The notes below the pieces were generated by a model. That model saw only the letters and a list, made by a program, of their open reading frames with translations. It searched no databases and was not told the origin of the DNA. The position numbers were made by a program, and so were the translations under genes. Of a DNA stretch of 64,000 bases, positions 12,969-27,400 are shown piece after piece; position 1 is the stretch's first letter, and each line of letters starts with the position of its first letter. The stretch spans positions 37,376,001-37,440,000 of the forward strand of contig CM069873.1 of assembly GCA_036172665.1 (NCBI GenBank), read 5' to 3'. This stretch comes from Prosopocoilus inquinatus. Taxonomy: Eukaryota; Arthropoda; Insecta; Coleoptera; Lucanidae.

Positions 12969-14160
12969 GTTGTTCCTGTGATGTATCTAATCGATCCTTA
13001 CTCATCTATCATGTTATTTGACGTTTGGATGGACTCCAGTAACTCTGATGTGAGATACAAAGTTTTCGGACGCAGCAGAAGCTGGAAATAGTTTTAAACG
13101 AAACAACACGCATTACCGTTGTTCCTGTGATGTATCTAATCGATCCTTACTCATCTATCATGTTATTTGGCGTCTCGATGGACTCCAGTAACTCTGATGT
13201 GAGATACAAGGGTTTCGGACGCAGCAGAAGCTGGAAATAGTTTTAAACGAAACAACACGCATTAGCGTTGTTCCTGTGATGTATCTAATCGATCCTTACT
13301 CATCTATCATGTTATTTGACGTTTCGATGGACTCTAGTACCTCTGATGTGAGATATGAAGTTTTTGGACGCAGCAGGAGCTGGAAATAGTTTTAAACGAA
13401 ACAACACGTATTAGCGTTGTTCCTGTGATGTATCTAATCGATCCTTATTTATTTATCATGTTATTTGACGTATCGATGGACTCTAGTAACTCTGATGTGA
13501 GATACGAAGTTTTTGGGCGCAGCAGGACCTGGAATTAGTTTTAAACGAAGCAACACGTATTAGCGTTGTTCCTGTGATGTATCTAATAGATCCTTACTTA
13601 GCTACTATGTTATTTGACGTTTCGATGGACTCCAGTATCTCTAATGTGAGATACGAAATTTTCGGACGCAGCAGAAGCTGGAAATAGTTTTAAACGAAAC
13701 AACACGCATTAGCGTTGTTCCTGTGATGAATCTAATCGATCCTTACTCATCTATCATGTTATTTGACGTTTCGATGGACTCCAGTAACTCTAATGTGAGA
13801 TACGAAATTTTCGGGCGCAGCAGAAGCTGGAAATAGTTTTAAATGAAACAACACGTATTAGCGTTGTTCCTGTGATGTATCTAATCGATCCTTACTCATC
13901 TATCATGTTATTTGACGTTTGGATGGACTCCAGTAACTCTGATGTGAGATACAAAGTTCTCGGACGCAGCAGAAGCTGGAAATAGTTTTGAACGAAACAA
14001 CACGTATTAGCGTTGTTCCTGTGATGTATCTAATCGATCCTTACTTATCTATCATGTTATTTGACGTTTGGATGGACTCCAGTAACTCTGATGTGAGATA
14101 CAAAATTTTCGGACGCAGCAGAAGCTGGAAATAGTTTTAAACGAAACAACACACATTAGC

Positions 14161-14309
14161 GTTGTTTCTGTGCTGTATCTAATTGATCCTTACTTATCTA
14201 TCATGTTATTTGACGTTTCGATGTACTCCAGTAACTCTGATGTGAGATACAAAGTTTTCGGACGCAGCAGAAGCTGGAAATAGTTTTGAACGAAACAACA
14301 CGTATTAGC
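14161..14309 (+). repeat. divergent single monomer
   Basis: This unit combines several changes rare elsewhere: gttgtttctg at the start, gtgctg, aattgatcc and gatgtactcc. It keeps the 149-bp length. It was not seen amplified anywhere else in the window. Confidence 0.7.
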
Positions 14310-15498
14310 GTTGCTCCTGTGATGTATCTAATCGATCCTTACTTAGCTACTATGTTATTTGACGTTTCGATGGACTCCAATAACTCTGATGTGAGATACA
14401 AAGTTTTCGGACGCAGCAGAAGCTGGAAATAGTTTTGAACGAAACAACACGCATTAGCGTTGTTCCTGTGATGTATCTAATCGATCCTTACTCATCTATC
14501 ATTATATTTGACGTTTGGATGGACTACAGTAACTCTGATTTCAGATACAAAGTTTACGGACGCAGCAGAAGCTGGAAATAGTTTTGAACGAAACAACACG
14601 TATTAGCGTTGTTCCTGTGATGTATCTAATCGATCCTTACTTATCTACTATGTTATTTGACGTTTCGATGGACTCTAGTAACTCTGATGTGAGATACAAA
14701 ATTTTCGGACGCAGCAGAAGCTGGAAATAGTTTTAAACGAAACAAAACACATTAGCGTTGTTCCTGTGATGTATCTAATCTATCCTTACTCATCTATCAT
14801 GTTATTTGACGTTTGGATGGACTCCAGTAACTGATGTGAGATACAAAGTTCTCGGACGCAGCCGAATCTGGAAATAGTTTTGAACGAAACAACACGTATT
14901 AGCGTTGTTCCTGTGAGTATCTAATCGATCCTTACTTATCTATCATGTTATTTGACGTTTCGATGGACTCTAGTAACTCTGATGTGAGATACGAAGTTTT
15001 TGGACGCAGCAGGAGCTGGAAATAGTTTTAAACGAAACAACACGTATTAGCGTTGTTCCTGTGATGTATCTAATCGCTCCTTACTCATCTATCATGTTAT
15101 TTGACGTTTGGATGGACTCCAGTAACTCTGATGTGAGATACAAAGTTCTCGGACGCAGCAGAAGCTGGAAATAGTTTTGAAGGAAACAACACGTATTAAC
15201 GTTGTTCCTGTGATGTATCTAATCGATCCTTACTTATCTATCATGTTATTTGACCTTTGGATGGACTCCAGTAACTCTGATGTGAGATACAAAGTTTTCG
15301 GACGCAGCAGAAGCTGGAGATAGTTTTAAACGAAACAACACGCATTAGCGTTGTTCCTGTGATGTATCTAATCGATCCTTATTCATCTATCATGTTATTT
15401 GGCGTTTCGATGGACTCCAGTAACTCTGATGTGAGATACAAAGTTTTCGGACGCAGCAGAAGCTGGAAATAGTTTTCAACGAAACAACACGTATTACC

Positions 15499-15650
15499 GT
15501 TGTTCCTGTGATGTATCTAATCGATCCTTACTTAGTAGCTACTATGTTATTTGAGGTTTCGATGGACTCCAATAACTCTGATGTGAGATACAAAGTTTTC
15601 GGACGCAGCAGAAGCTGGAAATAGTTTTAAACGAAACAACACGCATTACC
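15499..15650 (+). repeat. 152-bp T-type monomer with 3-bp insertion
   Basis: The only 152-bp unit in the window. cttagctac has become cttagtagctac, a three-base duplication of tag. The otherwise similar T units at 22,347, 30,088 and 40,816 lack the insertion, so it arose here or was not passed on. Confidence 0.85.
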
Positions 15651-16544
15651 GTTGTTCCTGTGATGTATCTAATCGATCCTTACTCATCTAGCATGTTATT
15701 TGGCGTTTCGATGGACTCCAGTAACTCTGATGTGAGATACAAAATTCTCGGACGCAGCAGGAGCTGGAAATAGTTTTAAACGAAACAACACGTATTAGCG
15801 TTGTTCCTGTGATGTATCTAATCGATCCTTACTCATCTATAATGTTATTTGACGTTTCGATGGACTCTAGTAACTCTGATGTGAGATACGAAGTTTTTGG
15901 ACGCAGCAGGAGCTGGAAGTAGTTTTAAACGAAACAACACGTATTAGCGTTGTTCCTGTGATGTATCTAATCGATCCTTACTCATCTATCATGTTATTTG
16001 ACGTTTGGATGGACTATAGTAACTCTGATGTGAGATACAAAGTTCTCGGACGCAGCAGAAGCTGGAAATAGTTTTAAACGAAACAAAACACATTAGCGTT
16101 GTTCCTGTGATGTATCTAATCGATCCTTACTCATCTATCATGTTATTTGACGTTTGGATGGACTCCAGTAACTCTGATGTGAGATACAAAGTTCTCGGAC
16201 GCAGCAGAAGCTGGAAATAGTTTTGAAGGAAACAACACGTATTAACGTTGTTCCTGTGATGTATCTAATCGATCCTTACTTATCTATCATGTTATTTGAC
16301 GTTTGGATGGACTCCAGTAACTCTGATGTGAGATACAAAGTTTTCGGACGCAGCAGAAGCTGGAGATAGTTTTAAACGAAACAACACGCATTAGCGTTGT
16401 TCCTGTGATGTATCTAATCGATCCTTATTCATCTATCATGTTATTTGGCGTTTCGATGGACTCCAGTAACTCTGATGTGAGATACAAAGTTTTCGGACGC
16501 AGCAGAAGCTGGAAATAGTTTTGAACGAAACAACACGTATTACC

Positions 16545-18774
16545 GTTGTTCCTGTGATGTATCTAATCGATCCTTACTTATCTACTATGTTATTTGACGT
16601 TTCGATGGACTCCAGTAACTCTGATGTGAGATACGAAATTTTCGAACGCAGCAGAATCTGGAAATAGTTTTAAATGAAACAACACGCATTAGCGTTGTTC
16701 CTGTGATGTATCTAATCGATCCTTACTCATCTATCATGTTATTTGACGTTTCGATGGACTCTAGTAACTCTGATGTGAGATACGAAGTTTTTGGACGCAG
16801 CAGGAGCTGGAAATAGTTTTAAACGAAACAACACCTATTAGCGTTGTTCCTGTGATGTATCTAATCGCTCCTTACTTAGCTACTATGTTATTTGACGTTT
16901 CGATGGACTCCAGTAACTCTAATGTGAGATACGAAATTTTCGGACGCAGCAGAAGCTGGAAATAGTTTTAAACGAAACAACACGTATTAGCGTTGTTCCT
17001 GTGATGTATCTAATCGATCCTTACTCATCTATCATGTTATTTGACGTTTGGATGGACTCCAGTAACTGATGTGAGATACAAAGTTCTCGGACGCAGCCGA
17101 ATCTGGAAATAGTTTTGAACGAAACAACACGTATTAGCGTTGTTCCTGTGAGTATCTAATCGATCCTTACTCATCTATCATGTTATTTGGCGTTTCGATG
17201 GACTATAGTAACTCTGATGTGAGATACAAAGTTTTCGGACGCAGCAGAAGCTGGAAATAGTTTTGAACGAAACAACACGTATTAGCGTTGTTCCTGTGAT
17301 GTATCTAATCGATCCTTACTTAGCTACTATGTTATTTGACGTTTCGATGGACTCCAATAACTCTGATGTGAGATACAAAGTTTTTGGACGCAGCAGAAGC
17401 TGGAAATAGTTTTAAACGAAACAACACGCATTAGCGTTGTTCCTGTGATGTATCTAATCGATCCTTACTCATCTATCATGTTATTTGACGTTTGGATGGA
17501 CTCCAGTAACTCTGATGTGAGATACAAAGTTCTCGGACGCAGCAGAAGCTGGAAATAGTTTTGAACGAAACAACACCTATTAGCGTTGTTCCTGTGATGT
17601 ATCTAATCGATCCTTACTCATCTATCATGTTATTTGACGTTTGAATGGACTCCAGTAACTCTAATGTGAGATACAAAGTTCTCGGACGCAGCAGAAGCTG
17701 GAAATAGGTTTTGAACGAAACAACACGTATTAGCGTTGTTCCTGTGATGTATCTAATCGATCCTTACTTATCTACTATGTTATTTGACGTTTCGATGGAC
17801 TCCAGTAACTCTGATGTGAGAGACGAAATTTTCGAACGCAGCAGAATCTGGAAATAGTTTTAAATGAAACAACACGCATTAGCGTTGTTCCTTTGATGTA
17901 TCTAATCGATCCTTACTCATCTATAATGTTATTTGACGTTTCGATGGACTCTAGTAACTCTGATGTGAGATACGAAATTTTCGAACGCAGCAGAATCTGG
18001 AAATAGTTTTAAATGAAACAACACGCATTAGCGTTGTTCCTGTGATGTATCTAATCGATCCTTACTCATCTATCATGTTATTTGACGTTTCGATGGACTC
18101 TAGTAACTCTGATGTGAGATACGAAGTTTTTGGACGCAGCAGGAGCTGGAAATAGTTTTAAACGAAACAACACGTATTAGCGTTGTTCCTGTGATGTATC
18201 TAATCGCTCCTTACTTAGCTACTATGTTATTTGACGTTTCGATGGACTCCAGTAACTCTAATGTGAGATACGAAATTTTCGGACGCAGCAGAAGCTGGAA
18301 ATAGTTTTAAACGAAACAACACGTATTAGCGTTGTTCCTGTGATGTATCTAATCGATCCTTACTCATCTATCATGTTATTTGACGTTTGGATGGACTCCA
18401 GTAACTGATGTGAGATACAAAGTTCTCGGACGCAGCAGAAGCTGGAAATAGTTTTGAACGAAACAACACGTATTAGCGTTGTTCCTGTGAGTATCTAATC
18501 GATCCTTACTTATCTATCATGTTATCTGACGTTTGGATGGACTCCAGTAACTCTGATGTGAGATACAATGTTTTCGGACGCAGCAGAAGCTGGAGATAGT
18601 CTTAAACGAAACAACACGCATTAGCGTTGTTCCTGTGATGTATCTAATCGATCCTTACTCATCTATCATGTTATTTGGCGTTTCGATGGACTCCAGTAAC
18701 TCTGATGTGAGATACAAAGTTTTCGGACGCAGCAGAAGCTGGAAATAGTTTTGAACGAAACAACACGTATTACC
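16545..18774. repeat. 15-monomer higher-order repeat, copy 1 (2,230 bp)
   Basis: Fifteen monomers in the order G-H-I-J-C'-D*-a-b-g-h1-H-I-J-K-C. Two J units (-2 each), two one-base losses (gtgagtatc) and one extra g (aaataggtttt) bring 15 x 149 down to exactly 2,230 bp. Here a is reference-like; b has tttgaatgg and the extra g; g has gagagacgaa; h1 has ctataatg. Rare marks shared with copy 2 include acacctatta, agccgaatctgg, ctttgatg and gagatagtcttaaac. Confidence 0.93.
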
Positions 18775-21004
18775 GTTGTTCCTGTGATGTATCTAATCGA
18801 TCCTTACTTATCTACTATGTTATTTGACGTTTCGATGGACTCCAGTAACTCTGATGTGAGATACGAAATTTTCGAACGCAGCAGAATCTGGAAATAGTTT
18901 TAAATGAAACAACACGCATTAGCGTTGTTCCTGTGATGTATCTAATCGATCCTTACTCATCTATCATGTTATTTGACGTTTCGATGGACTCTAGTAACTC
19001 TGATGTGAGATACGAAGTTTTTGGACGCAGCAGGAGCTGGAAATAGTTTTAAACGAAACAACACCTATTAGCGTTGTTCCTGTGATGTATCTAATCGCTC
19101 CTTACTTAGCTACTATGTTATTTGACGTTTCGATGGACTCCAGTAACTCTAATGTGAGATACGAAATTTTCGGACGCAGCAGAAGCTGGAAATAGTTTTA
19201 AACGAAACAACACGTATTAGCGTTGTTCCTGTGATGTATCTAATCGATCCTTACTCATCTATCATGTTATTTGACGTTTGGATGGACTCCAGTAACTGAT
19301 GTGAGATACAAAGTTCTCGGACGCAGCCGAATCTGGAAATAGTTTTGAACGAAACAACACGTATTAGCGTTGTTCCTGTGAGTATCTAATCGATCCTTAC
19401 TCATCTATCATGTTATTTGGCGTTTCGATGGACTATAGTAACTCTGATGTGAGATACAAAGTTTTCGGACGCAGCAGAAGCTGGAAATAGTTTTGAACGA
19501 AACAACACGTATTAGCGTTGTTCCTGTGATGTATCTAATCGATCCTTACTTAGCTACTATGTTATTTGACGTTTCGATGGACTCCAATAACTCTGATGTG
19601 AGATACAAAGTTTTTGGACGCAGCAGAAGCTGGAAATAGTTTTAAACGAAACAACACGCATTAGCGTTGTTCCTGTGATGTATCTAATCGATCCTTACTC
19701 ATCTATCATGTTATTTGACGTTTGGATGGACTCCAGTAACTCTGATGTGAGATACAAAGTTCTCGGACGCAGCAGAAGCTGGAAATAGTTTTGAACGAAA
19801 CAACACCTATTAGCGTTGTTCCTGTGATGTATCTAATCGATCCTTACTCATCTATCATGTTATTTGACGTTTGAATGGACTCCAGTAACTCTAATGTGAG
19901 ATACAAAGTTCTCGGACGCAGCAGAAGCTGGAAATAGGTTTTGAACGAAACAACACGTATTAGCGTTGTTCCTGTGATGTATCTAATCGATCCTTACTTA
20001 TCTACTATGTTATTTGACGTTTCGATGGACTCCAGTAACTCTGATGTGAGAGACGAAATTTTCGAACGCAGCAGAATCTGGAAATAGTTTTAAATGAAAC
20101 AACACGCATTAGCGTTGTTCCTTTGATGTATCTAATCGATCCTTACTCATCTATAATGTTATTTGACGTTTCGATGGACTCTAGTAACTCTGATGTGAGA
20201 TACGAAATTTTCGAACGCAGCAGAATCTGGAAATAGTTTTAAATGAAACAACACGCATTAGCGTTGTTCCTGTGATGTATCTAATCGATCCTTACTCATC
20301 TATCATGTTATTTGACGTTTCGATGGACTCTAGTAACTCTGATGTGAGATACGAAGTTTTTGGACGCAGCAGGAGCTGGAAATAGTTTTAAACGAAACAA
20401 CACGTATTAGCGTTGTTCCTGTGATGTATCTAATCGCTCCTTACTTAGCTACTATGTTATTTGACGTTTCGATGGACTCCAGTAACTCTAATGTGAGATA
20501 CGAAATTTTCGGACGCAGCAGAAGCTGGAAATAGTTTTAAACGAAACAACACGTATTAGCGTTGTTCCTGTGATGTATCTAATCGATCCTTACTCATCTA
20601 TCATGTTATTTGACGTTTGGATGGACTCCAGTAACTGATGTGAGATACAAAGTTCTCGGACGCAGCAGAAGCTGGAAATAGTTTTGAACGAAACAACACG
20701 TATTAGCGTTGTTCCTGTGAGTATCTAATCGATCCTTACTTATCTATCATGTTATCTGACGTTTGGATGGACTCCAGTAACTCTGATGTGAGATACAATG
20801 TTTTCGGACGCAGCAGAAGCTGGAGATAGTCTTAAACGAAACAACACGCATTAGCGTTGTTCCTGTGATGTATCTAATCGATCCTTACTCATCTATCATG
20901 TTATTTGGCGTTTCGATGGACTCCAGTAACTCTGATGTGAGATACAAAGTTTTCGGACGCAGCAGAAGCTGGAAATAGTTTTGAACGAAACAACACGTAT
21001 TAGC
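18775..21004. repeat. 15-monomer higher-order repeat, copy 2 (2,230 bp)
   Basis: Directly follows copy 1 and matches it line by line at an offset of 2,230 bp. I saw no mismatch inside the unit. The similarity also extends about 150 bp to the left of copy 1, where single differences appear at 16,429 and near 16,350. Confidence 0.93.
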
Positions 21005-21750
21005 GTTGTTCCTGCGATGTATCTAATCGATCCTTACTTAGCTACTATGTTATTTGACGTTTCGATGGACTCCAATAACTCTGATGTGAGATACAAAGTT
21101 TTTGGACGCAGCAGAAGCTGGAAATAGTTTTAAACGAAACAACACGCATTAGCGTTGTTCCTGTGATGTATCTAATCGATCCTTACTCATCTATCATGTT
21201 ATTTGACGTTTGGATGGACTCCAGTAACTCTGATGTGAGATACAAAGTTCTCGGACGCAGCAGAAGCTGGAAATAGTTTTGAACGAAACAACACCTATTA
21301 GCGTTGTTCCTGTGATGTATCTAATCGATCCTTACTCATCTATCATGTTATTTGACGTTTGAATGGACTCCAGTAACTCTAATGTGAGATACAAAGTTCT
21401 CGGACGCAGCAGAAGCTGGAAATAGGTTTTGAACGAAACAGCACGTATTAGCGTTGTTCCTGTGATGTATCTAATCGATCCTTACTTATCTACTATGTTA
21501 TTTGACGTTTCGATGGACTCCAGTAACTCTGATGTGAGAGACGAAATTTTCGAACGCAGCAGAATCTGGAAATAGTTTTAAATGAAACAACACGCATTAG
21601 CGTTGTTTCTGTGATGTATCTAATCGATCCTTACTCATCTATAATGTTATTTGACGTTTCGATGGACTCTAGTAACTCTGATGTGAGATACGAAGTTTTT
21701 GGACGCAGCAGGAGCTGGAAGTAGTTTTAAACGAAACAACACGTATTAGC
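21005..21750. repeat. partial third copy: D*-a-b-g-h
   Basis: After the second 15-monomer copy the array resumes at the sixth unit of the repeat (D*), five monomers into it, and runs through a, b, g and an h-type unit before entering the P block. h has ctataatg, ctctag and tggaagtag. The jump conserves monomer phase. Small private changes are cctgcgatg near 21,014 and agcacg near 21,440. Confidence 0.85.
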
Positions 21751-24430
21751 GTTGTTCCTGTGATGTATCTAATCGATCCTTACTCATCTATCATGTTATT
21801 TGACGTTTGGATGGACTATAGTAACTCTGATGTGAGATACAAAGTTCTCGGACGCAGCAGAAGCTGGAAATAGTTTTAAACGAAACAAAACGCATTAGCG
21901 TTGTTCCTGTGATGTATCTAATCGATCCTTACTCATCTATCATGTTATTTGACGTTTGGATGGACTCCAGTAACTCTGATGTGAGATACAAAGTTCTCGG
22001 ACGCAGCAGAAGCTGGAAATAGTTTTGAAGGAAACAACACGTATTAACGTTGTTACTGTGATGTATCTAATCGATCCTTACTTATCTATCATGTTATTTG
22101 ACGTTTGGATGGACTCCAGTAACTCTGATGTGAGATACAAAGTTATCGGACGCAGCAGAAGCTGGAGATAGTTTTAAACGAAACAACACGCATTAGCGTT
22201 GTTCCTGTGATGTATCTAATCGATCCTTATTCATCTATCATGTTATTTGGCGTTTCGATGGACTCCAGTAACTCTGATGTGAGATACAAAGTTTTCGGAC
22301 GCAGCAGAAGCTGGAAATAGTTTTGAACGAAACAACACGTATTACCGTTGTTCCTGTGATGTATCTAATCGATCCTTACTTAGCTACTATGTTATTTGAG
22401 GTTTCGATGGACTCCAATAACTCTGATGTGAGATACAAAGTTTTCGGACGCAGCAGAAGCTGGAAATAGTTTTAAACGAAACAACACGCATTACCGTTGT
22501 TCCTGTGATGTATCTAATCGATCCTTACTCATCTAGCATGTTATTTGGCGTTTCGATGGACTCCAGTAACTCTGATGTGAGATACAAAGTTCTCGGACGC
22601 AGCAGGAGCTGGAAATAGTTTTAAACGAAACAACACGTATTAGCGTTGTTCCTGTGATGTATCTAATCGATCCTTGTATATCTATCATGTTATTTGACGT
22701 TTCGATGGACTCTAGTAATTCTGATGTGACATACGAAGTTTTTGGGCGCAGCAGGAGCTGGAAATAGTTTTAAAAGAAGCAACACGTATTAGCGTTGGTC
22801 CTGTGATGTATCTAATCGATCCTTACTTAGCTACTATGTTATTTGACGTTTCGATGGACTCCAGTAACTCTAATGTGAGATACGAAATTTTCGGACGCAG
22901 CAGAAGCTGGAAATAGTTTTAAACGAAACAACACGTATTAGCGTTGTTCCTGTGATGTATCTAATCGATCCTTACTCATCTATCCTGTTATTTGACGTTT
23001 GGATGGACTCCAGTAACTCTGGTGTGAGATACAAAGTTCTCGGACGCAGCAGAAGCTGGAGATAGTTTTAAACGAAACAACACGCATTAGCGTTGTTCCT
23101 GTGATGTATCTAATCGATCCTTACTCATCTATCATGTTATTTTTCGTTTCGATGGACTCCAGTAACTCTGATGTGAGATACAAAGCTTTCGGACGCAGCA
23201 GAAGCTGGAAATAGTTTTGAACGAAACAACACGTATTAGCGTTGTTCCTGTGATGTATCTAATCGATCCTTACTTAGCTACTATGTTATTTCACGCTTCG
23301 ATGGACTCCAATAACTCTGATGTGAGATACAAAGTTTTCGGACGCAGCAGAAGCTGGAAATAGTTTTAAACGAAACAACACGCATTAGCGTTGTTCCTGT
23401 GATGTATCTAATCGATCCTTACTTATCTATCATGTTATTTGACGTTTGGATGGACTCCAGTAACTCTGATGTGAGATACAAAGTTCTCGGACGCAGCTGA
23501 AGCTAGAAATAGTTTTAAACGAAACAACACGCATTAGCGTTGTTCCTGTGATGTATTTAATCGATCCTTACTCATCTATCATGATATTTGACTTTTGAAT
23601 GGACTCCAGTAACTCTGATGTGAGATACAAAGTTCTCGGACGCAGCAGAAGCTGGAAATAGTTTTGAACGAAACAACACGTATTAGCGTTGTTCCTGTGA
23701 TGTATCTAATCGATCCTTACTTATCTACTATGTTATTTGACGTTTCGATGGACTCCAGTAACTCTGTTGTGAGATACGAAATTTTCGAACGCAGCAGAAT
23801 CTGGAAATAGTTTTAAATGAAACAACACGCATTAGCGTTGTTCCTGTGATGTATCTAATGGATCCTTACTCATCTATCATGTTATTTGACGTTTCGATGG
23901 ACTCTAGTAACTCTGATGTGAGATACGAAGTTTTTGGATGCAGCAGGAGCTGGAAATAGTTTTAAACGAAACAACACGTATTAGCGTTGTTCCTGTGATG
24001 TATCTAATCGCTCCTTACTTAGCTACTATGTTATTTGACGTTTCGATGGACTCCAGTAACTCTAATGTGAGATACGAAATTTTCGGACGCAGCAGAAGCT
24101 GGAAATAGTTTTAAACGAAACAACACGTATTAGCGTTGTTCCTGTGATGTATCTAATCGATCCTTACTCATCTATCATGTTATTTGACGTTTGGATGGAC
24201 TCCAGTAACTGATGTGAGATACAAAGTTCTCGGACGCAGCAGAAGCTGGAAATAGTTTTGAACGAAACAACACGTATTAGCGTTGTTCCTGTGATGTATC
24301 TAATCGATCCTTACTTATCTATCATGTTATCTGACGTTTGGATGGACTCAAGTAACTCTGATGTGAGATACAATGTTCTCGGACGCAGCAGAAGCTGGAG
24401 ATAGTTTTAAACGAAACAACACGCATTAGC
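21751..24430. repeat. 18-monomer block P-to-K, copy 1
   Basis: Order P-Q-R-S-T-U-V-W-X-Y-Z-2-3-4-H-I-J-K, 2,680 bp. Marks: P gactatag; Q aaacaaaacg and gaagg; R attaacg with gttatcgg; S ccttattcatc with ggcg; T ttgagg with ccaataac; U catctagcatg; V ccttgtatatc and gacatacg; W gcgttggtcc; X catctatcctg and ctggtgtgag; Y tatttttcg and aagctttcgg; Z ttcacgcttcg; 2 cagctgaagctag; 3 gtatttaatcg with gacttttgaatgg; 4 is G with ctgttgtgag. Confidence 0.9.
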
Positions 24431-27400
24431 GTTGTTCCTGTGATGTATCTAATCGATCCTTACTCATCTATCATGTTATTTGGCGTTTCGATGGACTCCA
24501 GTAACTCTGATGTGAGATACAAAGTTTTCGGACGCAGCAGAAGCTGGAAATAGTTTTAAACGAAACAACACGCATTAGCGTTGTTCCTGTGATGTATCTA
24601 ATGGATCCTTACTCATCTATCATGTTATTTGACGTTTCGATGGACTCTAGTAACTCTGATGTGAGATACGAAGTTTTTGGATGCAGCAGGAGCTGGAAAT
24701 AGTTTTAAACGAAACAACACGTATTAGCGTTGTTCCTGTGATGTATCTAATCGCTCCTTACTTAGCTACTATGTTATTTGACGTTTCGATGGACTCCAGT
24801 AACTCTAATGTGAGATACGAAATTTTCGGACGCAGCAGAAGCTGGAAATAGTTTTAAACGAAACAACACGTATTAGCGTTGTTCCTGTGATGTATCTAAT
24901 CGATCCTTACTCATCTATCATGTTATTTGACGTTTGGATGGACTCCAGTAACTGATGTGAGATACAAAGTTCTCGGACGCAGCAGAAGCTGGAAATAGTT
25001 TTGAACGAAACAACACGTATTAGCGTTGTTCCTGTGATGTATCTAATCGATCCTTACTTATCTATCATGTTATCTGACGTTTGGATGGACTCCAGTAACT
25101 CTGATGTGAGATACAAAGTTTTCGGACGCAGCAGAAGCTGGAAATAGTTTTGAACGAAACAACAAGTATTAGCGTTGTTCCTGTGATGTATCTAATCGAT
25201 CCTTACTCATCTATCATTATATTTGACGTTTGGATGGACTACAGTAACTCTGATGTGAGATACAAAGTTTACGGACGCAGCAGAAGCTGGAAATAGTTTT
25301 AATCGAAACAACACGCATTAGCGTTGTTCCTGTGATGTATCTAATCGATCCTTACTCATCTATCATGTTATTTGGCGTTTCGATGGACTCCAGAAACTTT
25401 GATGTGAGATACGAAGTTCTCGGACGCAGCTGAAGCTGGAAATAGTTTTAAATGAAACAACACGTACTAGCGTTGTTCCTGTGATATATCTAATCGATCC
25501 TTACTCATCTATCATGTTATTTGACGTTTGGATGGACTCCAGTAACTCTGATGTGAGGTACAAAGTTTTCGGACGCAGCAGAAGCTGGAAATAGTTTTAA
25601 ATGAAACAACACCCATTAGCGTTGTTCCTGTGATGTATCTAATGGATCCTTACTCATATATCATGTTATTTGACGTTTCGATGGACTCTAGTAACTCTGA
25701 TGTGAGATACGAAGTTTTTGGACGCAGCAGGAGCTGGAAATAGTTTTAAACGAAACAACACGTATTAGCGTTGTTCCTGTGATGTATCTAATCGATCCTT
25801 ACTCATCTATCATGTTATTTGACGTTTGGATGGACTCCAGTAACTCTGATGTGAGATACAATGTTCTCGGACGCAGCAGAAGCTGGAAATAGTTTTGAAC
25901 GAAACAACACGTATTAGCGTTGTTCCTGTGATGTATCTAATCGATCCTTACTCATCTATCATGTTATTTGACGTTTGGATGGACTCCAGTAACTCTGATG
26001 TGAGATACAAAGTATTCGGACGCAGCAGAAGCTGGAAATAGTTTTGAACGAAACAACACGTATTAGCGTTGTTCCTGTGATGTATCTAATCGATCCTTAC
26101 TCATCTATCATGTTATTTGACGTTTCGATGGACTCTAGTACCTCTGATGTGAGATATGAAGTTTTTGGACGCAGCAGGAGCTGGAAATAGTTTTAAACGA
26201 AACAACACGTATTAGCGTTGTTCCTGTGATGTATCTAATCGATCCTTACTCATCTATCATGTTATTTGACGTTTGGATGGACTCCAGTAACTGATGTGAG
26301 ATACAAAGTTCTCGGACGCAGCAGAAGCTGGAAATAGTTTTGAACGAAACAACACGTATTAGCGTTGTTCCTGTGATGTATCTAATCGATCCTTACTTAT
26401 CTATCATGTTATCTGACGTTTGGATGGACTCCAGTAACTCTGATGTGAGATACAAAGTTTTCGGACGCAGCAGAAGCTGGAAATAGTTTTGAACGAAACA
26501 ACACGTATTAGCGTTGTTCCTGTGATGTATCTAATCGATCCTTACTTAGCTACTATGTTATTTGACGTTTCGATGGACTCCAATAACTCTGATGTGAGAT
26601 ACAAAGTTTTCGGACGCAGCAGAAGCTGGAAATAGTTTTAAACGAAACAACACGCATTAGCGTTGTTCCTGTGATGTATCTAATCGATCCTTACTCATCT
26701 ATCATTATATTTGACGTTTGGATGGACTACAGTAACTCTGATGTGAGATACAAAGTTTACGGACGCAGCAGAAGCTGGAAATAGTTTTAATCGAAACAAC
26801 ACGCATTAGCGTTGTTCCTGTGATGTATCTAATCGATCCTTACTCATCTATCATGTTATTTGGCGTTTCGATGGACTCCAGAAACTTTGATGTGAGATAC
26901 GAAGTTCTCGGACGCAGCTGAAGCTGGAAATAGTTTTAAATGAAACAACACGTACTAGCGTTGTTCCTGTGATATATCTAATCGATCCTTACTCATCTAT
27001 CATGTTATTTGACGTTTGGATGGACTCCAGTAACTCTGATGTGAGGTACAAAGTTTTCGGACGCAGCAGAAGCTGGAAATAGTTTTAAATGAAACAACAC
27101 CCATTAGCGTTGTTCCTGTGATGTATCTAATGGATCCTTACTCATATATCATGTTATTTGACGTTTCGATGGACTCTAGTAACTCTGATGTGAGATACGA
27201 AGTTTTTGGACGCAGCAGGAGCTGGAAATAGTTTTAAACGAAACAACACGTATTAGCGTTGTTCCTGTGATGTATCTAATCGATCCTTACTCATCTATCA
27301 TGTTATTTGACGTTTGGATGGACTCCAGTAACTCTGATGTGAGATACAATGTTCTCGGACGCAGCAGAAGCTGGAAATAGTTTTGAACGAAACAACACGT

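Larger units (their letters stand above)
7460..16544. repeat. mixed segment of 61 monomers with short ordered runs
   Basis: Sixty-one monomers. Two runs already show the order that dominates later: L-M-N-B-C at 8,652-9,396 and G-H-I-J-K at 9,844-10,586. L-M recurs at 11,183. The first two-base deletions appear at 10,363, 12,447 and 14,830, and the first one-base deletion at 14,916. From about 15.05 kb the order Q-R-S-T-U-h-P-Q-R-S appears, with gaaggaaac plus attaacg marking two copies of Q-R about 1,046 bp apart (15,179 and 16,225). Nothing other than satellite is present. Confidence 0.85.
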
